Positions 1-7,494 are shown, counted from the first letter of the stretch. The stretch is DNA of 11,055 nt from Pseudomonadota bacterium (GCA_022360105.1 JAKSDL010000920.1:1-11055); one strand, 5' to 3'. Notes: generated from the letters alone by a model not told the origin. Translations and numbers: made by a program.

Positions 1-163
1 ATATTCAACCAGCGTCCTCTTTCTTTGGCTGGAAGTGTGTAAGTGTTTATCGAGTGACCTGGCTTTTTTAAAGACGGAATCTTTAGCTGAGTCAAACCAG
101 GTTTTACCCCGGAAAACCGATCCTGTTTTTCCCTGGTGATAAATAGGTAAGGATTACTCGTAA

Positions 164-474
164 AGAGGAGCAGAACTTTGTTATCGGGAAATTCCGCAAA
201 AAGTTTTTTCAAGGAAGATATTCAATGCTTCCGGATATAAAAAAACAGGTTCCAGGTGGTATATGTTTGCTGATGTGCCCTCATCAGCAGCTCAGGGATA
301 CGGATTTGTGATCACGCTAAGAGAAAGGTCGTGGTATGTCAAGATGACTACAATTGAATGCAAAGCAAGCAAGTTGTAAAAGGTGAACCGGTCAAACTGG
401 AAAAAAGCTCAAAAGGCTTTGTTTTTGCAGAAATAATTCCATTAAAGCCAGAGTCCATATATTTTTCGGTTTAA
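164..474 (+). pseudogene. Probable decayed coding region, family not recognised
   Basis: No intact gene is visible, but the reading looks protein-like. One frame is open from 164 to 376 (stop 377-379) and encodes a stretch with RWYMFADVP, followed about ten residues later by GYGFVITL. A second frame, open from 358 to 471 (stop 472-474), continues with GEPVKLEKSSKGFVFAEI. The two overlap at 358-376, as expected after a single indel. The first frame is also open further upstream from 2 to 136, then broken by stops at 137, 140 and 161. No convincing start codon or ribosome site is present. I infer the remains of a gene that began before the window. A third frame around 432-506 could encode a membrane-like segment, but this may be chance. 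Family unknown. Confidence 0.3.
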
Positions 475-757
475 TCGTGTTTATTGGATTGACTACACTT
501 GTTTTCTGATTGAGCTTTATCCCGAGTATTTACATCTTGTCTGAATTCAAGTAGCCTCGTGTTTCCCTATTTTATCCAATGTAAAATCCTTGAAACCAGT
601 AGGATCGACCAATAATACAAAGGCAGATCGCAAAAAGAGATATCAGGGAGGATCAGGATTCTGCAAATTCAAAGCCAGGTTGCGATATGAAGTTTCCGGG
701 ATCCTGGGGAAGGTGCTGAACTATCGTTAACCAATTTGCATCCAAGGGAATATGCAG
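475..757. other. Intergenic leader upstream of the PAS regulator
   Basis: No intact gene, RNA gene or clear sigma-70 promoter is seen here. Short frames such as 692-722 lack ribosome sites. The only functional signal I can support is the ribosome site AAGGGA at 744-749, which serves the downstream regulator. Confidence 0.4.
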
Positions 758-3052
758 ATGGAATTTAAGAAACAGTCAGATACCGTTGATGTTATAAATG
801 ATTCGCAGCTTCAGGACGAAGCCGGTTATCATCGAATATTAGATAATTTCAAGAACGAATTTCTCTTTTATGCCCATTCCGCTGAAGGAGATTTTTCTTA
901 TATCAGTCCTTCTGTTGAGACCATTCTGGGTTACACTCAGTCTGAGTTCCTGGCTGATTTTAAGAAAATCTGGCCCTCCGATTCAGCCATTCAGGAATCC
1001 AAACTTACCGCCAAATTAAACTTCAAGGGAATTCCAAAACCGCCCTACGAGCTTGACTTCTACCATAAGGATGGTTCCCATCGTTGTTTGTTAATTTACG
1101 AGAATCCGATTTTCGATCATGACAGGGAGCTGGTCAGGGTAGAGGGGATCAGCAGGGATATTACCGAAAAGAAGAAGATAGAAGCCAAGCTGGATCAATA
1201 TCGGGAAGATCTGGAAAAACAGGTAGAGCAGCGAACCATCGAGTTGCGCAATTCACATAAACAACTACTGGATATTATCGAATTCCTGCCGGATCCCACG
1301 TATGTTGTCGATATCTATAAAAAAATTATTGCCTGGAACAAAGCCCTGGAGGAGATATCCGGTATTCCCAAACAAGAGGTCATAGGCAAGCCGTTTCAAT
1401 CCTTCATTAAATCGATTTATCCTGCAGACAAACCCTTACTGATAGAATTGTTAGGTCTGGATGACGTATCCGTTAAGCTTGCTGACGGAGACATCAGAAT
1501 CAACAATGGCATCCTTTCTGTTGAATGGTTTCTTCCTAAAGTCAAAAACGGCGAAGGGATGCATGTCTGGGTCACCACTGGCTCCATTCTGAGCGAAAAC
1601 GGTAATCTAATCGGAGCGGTGGAAACGGTCAGGGATATTACGCAGATTAAGGATTCCGAACGAAAAATTCGGGAAAATGAGAAACGTTTGTCCGCAGTTA
1701 TGAACAAACTGCCAGGCATGGCGTATCGAATTGTCAAAGAGGGAACGTGGAAGCTGGAATTCGTCAGCCAGGGCTGTCGATATTTGACAGGTTATGAACC
1801 TTCGTTCTTCATAAACCAGAATTTAAATAAGTTCTTTCAGCTGATACACGAAGAAGACTTGGAACGGGTGGAAAAGGAGTTTCAGGCTGCCATTGATACC
1901 AAACGGAACTTTCAGGCAGAATACCGCATTACCACGGCTTCCGGTGAAACCAAATGGGTGTTCAGTCGTGCGGAGGGTGCCACATTCGACTATGAGGGGT
2001 CGATTCGAATTGAAGGATTTATTACCGATTTTACCGCCTATAAAAACATGGAGCAGCGGTTGCGAAACGAAAATTTGCTGCTCAGATCCACCATGCGCGA
2101 TCGTTACAAGTTTGGGAATATAATCGGTAACAGCAAGGCCATGCAGGATGTATATGAATTGATTTTAAAGGCCGCCACAACCAATGATAGTGTGTTTATT
2201 CACGGTGAATCGGGTACGGGTAAGGAATTGGTTTCTCTTGCCATTCACAATGCCAGTGATCGCCGAGATAAGAAGTGCGTGATTGTGAATTGCGGCGCTA
2301 TTCCCGAAAACCTGATTGAGAGCGAGTTCTTTGGACATACAAAAGGTGCCTTCACTGGGGCCACCTCGGATAAAAAAGGTTATCTCGAAACGGCCGATAA
2401 CGGTACCTTGTTTCTGGATGAAATCGGAGAGATCAGTCTTAATATGCAAGTCAAGCTGTTGAGGGCCATAGAAGGCGGCGGTTTTTCCCCCATCGGCAGT
2501 CAAAAAATTTTAAAACCGGATCTGCGCATTATTGCTGCATCAAACAAAAATCCCATCGATTTGATGAAAAAAGGAAACATGCGCAGTGATTTCTTTTTCA
2601 GGGTGCATGTTATCCCCATCAACCTGCCTCCACTGAGAAAACGGGAAGATGATATTTTTCTTTTGGCGGATCATTTTCTCAAGACCTATAGCAAAACAGA
2701 CAGCCTTGCTACCATGAGTCCGGAAAACCTGGCCATTTTGAAAGAATATTACTGGCCCGGTAATGTTCGTGAGTTACAGAATATCATGCGCAGATACATC
2801 ACCATGCGCAGTCTGGAATTTTTACGGGGGGATAATACTCCCGTACCCAAGGAAGCCAAACAGAGCAGCACGATTGAGGTGGAACCTGAAGACGATACCC
2901 TGAGTTTGACAGAGGCCGTTGGAAAGTTTGAAAAAAAATATATCCTGGAAGCCTTGAAAAAGCATCGTTGGCAAAAAGGTAAAACAGCTGCGGTATTAAA
3001 CATTTCCCGAAAAACACTCTTTAGAAAAATGAAAGCCCATGAGATAAACTAG
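758..3052 (+). CDS. Sigma-54-dependent transcriptional activator with three PAS domains
   Basis: A bacterial enhancer-binding protein that would remodel sigma-54 RNA polymerase by ATP hydrolysis. Numbering from the upstream ATG at 752: PAS domains at about 25-140, 170-300 and 310-432, the first two joined by a charged helix with coiled-coil character (about 138-172). The AAA+ domain spans about 455-690, with Walker A GESGTGKE (485-492), the sigma-54-contacting GAFTGA loop (532-537), Walker B GTLFLDEIGE (551-560) and WPGNVREL (668-675). A Fis-type helix-turn-helix closes the protein (about 743-765). There is no receiver domain, so control is likely by ligand or redox state through the PAS domains rather than phosphorylation. 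I chose the ATG at 758 because AAGGGA at 744-749 lies 8 bases from it but only 2 from the ATG at 752. It sits just upstream of a sigma-54 promoter and the transhydroxylase cluster, its probable target. The effector is unknown. Confidence 0.93.
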   Translation: MEFKKQSDTVDVINDSQLQDEAGYHRILDNFKNEFLFYAHSAEGDFSYISPSVETILGYTQSEFLADFKKIWPSDSAIQESKLTAKLNFKGIPKPPYELDFYHKDGSHRCLLIYENPIFDHDRELVRVEGISRDITEKKKIEAKLDQYREDLEKQVEQRTIELRNSHKQLLDIIEFLPDPTYVVDIYKKIIAWNKALEEISGIPKQEVIGKPFQSFIKSIYPADKPLLIELLGLDDVSVKLADGDIRINNGILSVEWFLPKVKNGEGMHVWVTTGSILSENGNLIGAVETVRDITQIKDSERKIRENEKRLSAVMNKLPGMAYRIVKEGTWKLEFVSQGCRYLTGYEPSFFINQNLNKFFQLIHEEDLERVEKEFQAAIDTKRNFQAEYRITTASGETKWVFSRAEGATFDYEGSIRIEGFITDFTAYKNMEQRLRNENLLLRSTMRDRYKFGNIIGNSKAMQDVYELILKAATTNDSVFIHGESGTGKELVSLAIHNASDRRDKKCVIVNCGAIPENLIESEFFGHTKGAFTGATSDKKGYLETADNGTLFLDEIGEISLNMQVKLLRAIEGGGFSPIGSQKILKPDLRIIAASNKNPIDLMKKGNMRSDFFFRVHVIPINLPPLRKREDDIFLLADHFLKTYSKTDSLATMSPENLAILKEYYWPGNVRELQNIMRRYITMRSLEFLRGDNTPVPKEAKQSSTIEVEPEDDTLSLTEAVGKFEKKYILEALKKHRWQKGKTAAVLNISRKTLFRKMKAHEIN

Positions 3053-3129
3053 GGGAGTTTGGGGTCAGTTTTGACACATTTGATAAAAACATCAATAGAA
3101 CAATTGCTTAACCTTGTTTTTCGCCATTT

Positions 3130-3153
3130 TGGGACAAAAAAGACCCATTTTTT
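3130..3153 (+). terminator. Weak Rho-independent terminator candidate
   Basis: TGGGAC (3130-3135) and GACCCA (3142-3147) can pair with one A-A mismatch around an A6 loop, followed directly by six Ts (3148-3153). It lies 78 bases after the regulator stop. The stem is short, so termination would be inefficient. Confidence 0.3.
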
Positions 3154-3154
3154 G

Positions 3155-3226
3155 GATTTTAGATCTTAGATTTAAGATTTTTTGTCATGTGACAGCTACG
3201 CTGTCTGCTTCATATTTGATGATGGA
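3155..3226 (+). repeat. AT-box plus hairpin repeat, copy A
   Basis: A run of GATTTTAGAT / TTTAAGATTTT-like units is followed by a perfect hairpin, GACAGC-TAC-GCTGTC (3191-3205), and a tail CATATTTGATGATGGAG. The same order of AT box, 15-base hairpin and related tail recurs at 8330-8400, and the box and hairpin recur inverted at 3437-3507. This is a dispersed noncoding repeat; its function is unknown. Confidence 0.6.
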
Positions 3227-3322
3227 GAAGCAGGTTGCTTGCTTACCCGCCTCTGCCTGTTCTTTTTAACCAATTCTCTTAGCTTTTCTGATTTCCTTTA
3301 CTTACCCATCCTACATTCGCTG

Positions 3323-3383
3323 GTTGATTACTAGATATTATCAATTGATTATTCGCGGTCTGAAAAAATAATCAATAATCAAC
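3323..3383. promoter_or_regulatory. Nested palindrome, possible activator-binding site
   Basis: An outer pair GTTGATTA (3323-3330) / TAATCAAC (3376-3383) encloses a perfect 9-base inverted repeat TTGATTATT (3345-3353) / AATAATCAA (3367-3375). Its centre lies about 190 bases upstream of the expected start of the sigma-54 promoter, within the usual range for enhancer sites of this activator class. It is AT-rich and lies between two inverted repeat copies, so it may instead belong to a mobile or repeat structure. Confidence 0.3.
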
Positions 3384-3436
3384 TATTTCAGAAAAGTACT
3401 CCCAAACGCAGCAAGCCCGTAATTTCTGCCAGCAAA

Positions 3437-3507
3437 TAAAAACATAAAATAGCTGCAAAGCAGCACCAACCGGAAAATCTTAAATCTAAAATCATAAATC
3501 TAAAATG
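3437..3507 (-). repeat. AT-box plus hairpin repeat, copy B (inverted)
   Basis: Read on the minus strand, it has the same AT box (GATTTATGATTTTAGATTT, then AAGATTTTCCGG) followed by the hairpin GCTGC-TTT-GCAGC (3452-3464). It is inverted relative to copy A, so the two copies bracket about 350 bases (3155-3507) of gene-free DNA. Confidence 0.55.
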
Positions 3508-3513
3508 TTACAG

Positions 3514-3530
3514 GTGGCATATCTGTTGCT
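3514..3530 (+). promoter_or_regulatory. Sigma-54 (-24/-12) promoter of the transhydroxylase operon
   Basis: GTGGCAT, then five bases, then TTGCT, against the consensus YTGGCACGRNNNTTGCW. The invariant GG is at 3516-3517 and GC at 3528-3529, exactly 12 bases apart as required. Only the CACG portion of the -24 box deviates. Transcription should begin near 3541, giving a leader of about 110 bases. The sigma-54 activator gene directly upstream supports the call. Confidence 0.75.
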
Positions 3531-3540
3531 GATATCAAAG

Positions 3541-3650
3541 ATCATTTGGGATCCAGACATATAGTTTACGATCACATTCTTTCGATTGAAAAACCACTAT
3601 CGTTGGCGAAGTAACATAAAACCAGACGAACCTCAACCCCGGGAAACGAT
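3541..3650 (+). other. Predicted 5' leader of the transhydroxylase operon
   Basis: This is the untranslated leader between the predicted sigma-54 start and the large-subunit ATG. A modest ribosome site, GGGA (3641-3644), lies 6 bases before the ATG. A short start-less open frame (3504-3611) crosses the promoter and leader, and I do not regard it as a gene. No riboswitch-like structure was recognised. Confidence 0.35.
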
Positions 3651-6167
3651 ATGGCGGAACAAGTATTTACGAGCTGCACCAACTGCGGGCCCATCACCGT
3701 TTATGTGAAGGATGGGAAAGTCGTACGCATCAGGCCGTTGGTTGTTGAAGAAAACGATTATTCGCCCTGGACTATCAAGTCAGGCGATAAAGAATATCAA
3801 GCACCAAAGAAAATGGCTTTGTCACCATTTGTTCATGGAGAAAGACAGAGACTGTATTCAGATCAACGAATCAAATACCCTATGAAACGGGTCGATTTCA
3901 ACCCAAACGGGGAAAGAAATCCTCAAAACAGGGGTAAGTCCGGATACGTCAGAATCAGCTGGGAAGAGGCTTTGGATACGGTTTCCAGTGAGATAAAACG
4001 AATTCAGGATACTTACGGGCAATCAGCAGTCACAGGTATGACCTCCTCTCATCATAACTGGGGAAATGTTGGCTATAAGATGGGACCGTTCAGCCGCTTC
4101 TTTAACATGATCGGTTATACACAAGTCTTTGATAATCCCGATAGCTGGGAAGGCTGGCATTGGGGGGCAACACATACTTATGGCTTTTTCTGGCGTCTCG
4201 GAATGCCGGAACCTTACGATACTTTGACCGATGCCCTGCAAAACACGGAGATGATTGTTTACTGGTCCAATGACCCGGATTCCACCAGGGGAACTTACAC
4301 CGGCCAGGATTCATCGATCTGGCGTCAATGGCTGAAGGAGAAAGGTGTTGAGATGGTATTCATCGATCCTTTTTTCAACTATACAGCGGCAGCGATGGGC
4401 GGAAAGTGGCTGACACCAAGAATCGGTACGGATACCGCCCTGGCCATGGCAATCGCTTATGTGTGGTTGAAAGAGGACACTTACGATAAGAATTATATTA
4501 AGACTCATACAGTAGGTTTTGAACCGTTCAAGGCCTATATCCTCGGTGAAGATGGTTCCAACCCAAAGACACCGGAATGGGCCGAGGAAGAATCAACGGT
4601 TCCGGCCCGAGTGATCCGAGCATTGGCAAGACAATGGGCTAAAAAACGAACAATTCTATCCGGCGGGTCCAGAGGAGGAGAAGGGGGAGCTTGTCGGACT
4701 GCCTATGGAACTGAATGGGCTAGAATGATGGTGCTGCTGCAGGCGATGCAAGGTCTGGGAAAGCCAGGTGTCAGTATTTGGGGAACAACAATGGGAGCTC
4801 CTTCCAACACAGATATTTGGTTTCCGGGTTATGCTGATTTGGATGGACGAATGGCGACTTCCAAAGCTGCTGATCACAGGCCTGAAAATCCCGTCAAGCA
4901 AAAACTCTATCGTTTAACCTTGCCGGATGCTGTTTTAAACCCACCGGTGAGCTGGTATGGAGAGGGTTTCTGCGGACAGGCCCTGGAACAACAATATTCT
5001 CATTTTACCTATCCCATGGAAGGGTATTCCGAAGTGAAGATGTTCTATCGCTACGGAGGATCTTTTCTTGGTACCATGGTGGATACCAATAAATGGGTCC
5101 GCATGTACACCAGCGATAAACTGGAGTTCGTAGTGAATCAGGATTGCTGGTATCAAAGCGAAACCAAGTTTGCCGATATCATCTTACCGGCTTGTACCCA
5201 GTTGGAAAGAGATGATGTCGGTGAATGGGGAGCTGCCGGAGGATACACGGTTCACGCTAGTAGCGGAAGTAATAATCGGGTTCTGGTTCGACAAAAGAAA
5301 TGCATTGAACCGCTTTGGGAATCAAAATCGGACTATGAGATCTTTACACTGCTGGCGGACAAATTAGGAAGAAAGGAAGAGTACACCGAGGGAAAATCTG
5401 AATTGGATTGGGCCAGGGCGTTCTTTGACATCTCCGATGTTCCCAAGTACATGTCCTGGGAGGAATTTGATAAAAAGGGATACTTTATCTTTCCAATTCC
5501 CGATGATTACAAGCCTACTCCCTCATTACGATGGTTTTACGAACAAAGGGAGTGCGATACACCGGATCTCAACAATCCGAAGCGGCTGACCGAAAAGTCG
5601 AACGAGTTGGGGACTGTCAGCGGTAAAATCGAATTTGTGTCTGTTAGCCTGACAGAGAATTTTCCCGATGATGATGAACGGCCGCCAATGGTTCAATACA
5701 TAAGAAGCTGGGAAGGTGTACATTCGGATCTGGCTAAAACCTATCCTCTACAATTGTTATCACCGCATCCACGATTTTCTTTTCATACCCATTATGACAA
5801 ACAGACTGCCTGGTTAAATGAGATCCCCGGGCACAGAATCATTAAGGATGGATACGCATACTGGCCTGTACGTATCAATCCTGTGGATGCAGAGGAAAGG
5901 GGAATCAACAATAACGACATAGTTAAAATGTTTAACGATCGCGGTCAGGTACTGGGTGTTGCCAAGATTACAGGCAGGGTAAAACCCGGAATCATTCACA
6001 GCTATGTGTCATCAGCAAAGTATGATCCGCTGGAGCCGGGTAAAGACAACTCCATCGACCAGGGTGGATGTATTAGTCTTTTGACGCCTTCCAGAATGGT
6101 TTCAAAGAATGCACCGGGTATGGCTCCGTTATCATGCTTAATTGAACTCGAAAAATGGGAGGGATAG
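3651..6167 (+). CDS. athL: Pyrogallol-phloroglucinol transhydroxylase-like large (molybdopterin) subunit
   Basis: An 838-residue member of the DMSO-reductase superfamily. It is closest in remembered sequence to the Pelobacter acidigallici transhydroxylase alpha subunit (about 875 residues), which converts pyrogallol to phloroglucinol using a bis-molybdopterin cofactor and 1,2,3,5-tetrahydroxybenzene as co-substrate. Shared signatures are SSHH-WGNVGY (132-142), NPDSWEGWHWG (162-172), ARQWAKK (326-332), FPGY (391-394), FADIILPAC (507-515) and LSPHPRFSFHT (703-713). Ser165 is the likely Mo ligand; His134, Asp164, Tyr394 and Tyr532 match active-site residues I recall from the structure. There is no Tat or Sec signal, so it is cytoplasmic. 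At the N-terminus only Cys9 and Cys12 remain of the usual four-cysteine FS0 motif, so this subunit should lack a cluster. Resorcinol hydroxylase large subunit (rhL) of Azoarcus/Thauera is a related alternative, so substrate is less certain than family. Confidence 0.9.
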   Translation: MAEQVFTSCTNCGPITVYVKDGKVVRIRPLVVEENDYSPWTIKSGDKEYQAPKKMALSPFVHGERQRLYSDQRIKYPMKRVDFNPNGERNPQNRGKSGYVRISWEEALDTVSSEIKRIQDTYGQSAVTGMTSSHHNWGNVGYKMGPFSRFFNMIGYTQVFDNPDSWEGWHWGATHTYGFFWRLGMPEPYDTLTDALQNTEMIVYWSNDPDSTRGTYTGQDSSIWRQWLKEKGVEMVFIDPFFNYTAAAMGGKWLTPRIGTDTALAMAIAYVWLKEDTYDKNYIKTHTVGFEPFKAYILGEDGSNPKTPEWAEEESTVPARVIRALARQWAKKRTILSGGSRGGEGGACRTAYGTEWARMMVLLQAMQGLGKPGVSIWGTTMGAPSNTDIWFPGYADLDGRMATSKAADHRPENPVKQKLYRLTLPDAVLNPPVSWYGEGFCGQALEQQYSHFTYPMEGYSEVKMFYRYGGSFLGTMVDTNKWVRMYTSDKLEFVVNQDCWYQSETKFADIILPACTQLERDDVGEWGAAGGYTVHASSGSNNRVLVRQKKCIEPLWESKSDYEIFTLLADKLGRKEEYTEGKSELDWARAFFDISDVPKYMSWEEFDKKGYFIFPIPDDYKPTPSLRWFYEQRECDTPDLNNPKRLTEKSNELGTVSGKIEFVSVSLTENFPDDDERPPMVQYIRSWEGVHSDLAKTYPLQLLSPHPRFSFHTHYDKQTAWLNEIPGHRIIKDGYAYWPVRINPVDAEERGINNNDIVKMFNDRGQVLGVAKITGRVKPGIIHSYVSSAKYDPLEPGKDNSIDQGGCISLLTPSRMVSKNAPGMAPLSCLIELEKWEG

Positions 6168-6170
6168 AAA

Positions 6171-7010
6171 ATGACCAGTTACGCCATGTTAATCGATGTT
6201 GATCGTTGCACCGGATGCTACAATTGTTTTCTTTCCTGTAAAGATGAGTTCTGCGGAAACGATTTTCCGGGATATTCGGCGGCGCAGCCGGAGTTCGGTC
6301 AGTTTTGGCTGAACATGAAAGAGGTGGAACGTGGAAGCTTTCCCAAAGTGAAAGTAGACTATACACCAATTCCCTGTATGCAATGTAAAAACCCGCCATG
6401 TGTTAAAGCAGCGGTAGATGATGCAGCCTTCATCAGGGATGACGGGATTATAATTATCGATCCGATTAAAGCGAAAGGACAGAGAGATATCGCCCATGCC
6501 TGTCCTTACCGGGTGATCTATTGGAATGAAGAAGAACAATTGCCGCAAAAATGCACTTTTTGCGCGCATCTCCTGGATAAGGGGTGGAAGGTACCACGTT
6601 GTGTTGAAAGTTGCCCGACCGATGCAAAAATCTTTGGAGATCTGGATGATCCGAACAGCGAAGTTTCCAAACTAAAAGCTTCCGGAAAGTACGAACAAAT
6701 AAGACCTGAATTCAATACTGCTCCCAAGGTGTTATATGCCAATCTACCCAAACGATTCATTTCGGGTGAGGTTTTGCTGGCAAATAACAAGGATGAATGT
6801 GCTCAAGGGGTGAAGGTGGTATTGGAAAAGGATGGTTCGGAGGTAGCATCAAGAGAAACGGATCTGTATGGCGATTTTGAGTTTGATGGACTTGAGAAAG
6901 CTTATGGTTATACAGTTAAAATCGATCATAGCGGGTATGCTTCGGTTACGCTGGATGTAGACAGCAAAATTGATGTGCACCTGGGAGAAATTGAGCTAAT
7001 GAAAGCGTAA
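6171..7010 (+). CDS. athS: Transhydroxylase-like small subunit, three-cluster ferredoxin with C-terminal beta domain
   Basis: A 279-residue electron-transfer partner of the large subunit (Pelobacter protein about 274 residues). It starts 4 bases after the large-subunit stop, with a strong ribosome site (GGGAGGGA, 6157-6164) inside that gene's end. Cysteines fit the four-cluster DmsB/PsrB plan minus one cluster: Cys13, 16, 19 with Cys148; Cys69, 72, 77 with Cys111; Cys128, 131, 144 with Cys23. The missing cluster has lost all four ligands together: the first three cysteines of motif III are absent and the fourth of motif II is Ala81. This agrees with the three [4Fe-4S] clusters known for the transhydroxylase. 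Residues about 195-279 form a beta-rich, carboxypeptidase-regulatory/transthyretin-like domain (ISGEVLLANN, TDLYGDFEFDGL), also typical of this subunit. Resorcinol hydroxylase small subunit is the main alternative. Confidence 0.9.
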   Translation: MTSYAMLIDVDRCTGCYNCFLSCKDEFCGNDFPGYSAAQPEFGQFWLNMKEVERGSFPKVKVDYTPIPCMQCKNPPCVKAAVDDAAFIRDDGIIIIDPIKAKGQRDIAHACPYRVIYWNEEEQLPQKCTFCAHLLDKGWKVPRCVESCPTDAKIFGDLDDPNSEVSKLKASGKYEQIRPEFNTAPKVLYANLPKRFISGEVLLANNKDECAQGVKVVLEKDGSEVASRETDLYGDFEFDGLEKAYGYTVKIDHSGYASVTLDVDSKIDVHLGEIELMKA

Positions 7011-7060
7011 AAAAAAGTGGGTTGGACTTGCATGGTTTGCCCGGGCTGAAAACAGACAAA

Positions 7061-7085
7061 GATGGGCAAGCTACGCTGGCCCATC
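7061..7085 (+). repeat. GATGGGC palindromic repeat, copy 1
   Basis: GATGGGC (7061-7067) pairs with GCCCATC (7079-7085). Inside the loop AGC-TAC-GCT pairs again after an A-G mismatch, giving a long hairpin, followed by the conserved trailer CTAC. It lies between the small subunit and the cupin gene and has related copies at 7110-7133 and 10963-10987. It could attenuate or process the operon transcript; there is no T-run, so it is not a classical terminator. Confidence 0.65.
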
Positions 7086-7109
7086 CTACAACCAATTAAA
7101 ATTATTCAC

Positions 7110-7133
7110 GATGGGTGTAACAAGCTACCCATC
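7110..7133 (+). repeat. GATGGGT palindromic repeat, copy 2
   Basis: GATGGGT (7110-7116) pairs with ACCCATC (7127-7133), followed by CTAC. Compared with copy 1, both arms have changed together (C to T and G to A), preserving the stem. The ATG within the left arm (7111) is in frame with the cupin but is probably not its start. Confidence 0.55.
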
Positions 7134-7161
7134 CTACTTGAAATTAAAAATACCGAGTACT

Positions 7162-7494
7162 ATGAAAGTCGTAAGAAAAACGGAAGGTGAGTACTACTCA
7201 GCAGTGGATCATTTCAACATGTGGAGTGCTTTAAAGGTGAAAGAGGGCGAAAGTGTGCGAACGACAGTTTCATGGTCACATTTTTTACCCGATGGCGGTG
7301 CTGAAATGAAACCATCCGCCAGGGAGAGGCTTTACTTCATGATTTCAGGTTCCATTACGGTAACCGGTGAAAACGAAGAACATGTACTTCACCCGGGAGA
7401 TGCCATCTATATCGCTCCAAACGAAAACAGGAGTATTTCAGTCAACGACAATCAGCCAGCCACGATGCTGGTAATTATCGTCAGGGTTGATTGA
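7162..7494 (+). CDS. Small cupin-fold protein lacking the usual metal ligands
   Basis: A 110-residue single-domain cupin. The core runs from GGAEMKPSARERLYFMISG (45-63) to the second motif HPGDAIYIAPNENRSI (77-92), with PGD at 78-80. In the first motif the HxH metal pair is missing; only the Glu of RERLYF (Glu55) remains. In the second motif the usual His is replaced by Asn or Arg. It is therefore unlikely to be a canonical metal-dependent dioxygenase or isomerase, and may bind a small molecule or have non-metal catalysis. I prefer the ATG at 7162 because the upstream in-frame ATG (7111) lies inside a palindromic repeat; neither has a good ribosome site. It sits between the transhydroxylase subunits and an SDR, all on one strand, so a role in the same aromatic pathway is inferred. 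Specific function unknown. Confidence 0.75.
   Translation: MKVVRKTEGEYYSAVDHFNMWSALKVKEGESVRTTVSWSHFLPDGGAEMKPSARERLYFMISGSITVTGENEEHVLHPGDAIYIAPNENRSISVNDNQPATMLVIIVRVD

Noticed and set aside
752..757. ATG at 752 as start of the PAS regulator
   Set aside because: The AAGGGA site is only 2 bases away; the ATG at 758 has 8-base spacing.
3323..3383. CRISPR-like or tandem repeat array
   Set aside because: The repeated TTGATTA / TAATCAA units are a nested palindrome with no regular spacing or spacers.
3504..3614. Short open frame across the sigma-54 promoter
   Set aside because: It has no start codon or ribosome site and overlaps the promoter; only about 36 codons, so chance is the simplest explanation.
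7111..7161. N-terminal extension of the cupin from the ATG at 7111
   Set aside because: The 17 extra codons are made of a palindromic repeat copy shared with intergenic positions 7061 and 10963; the family-like sequence begins at 7162.
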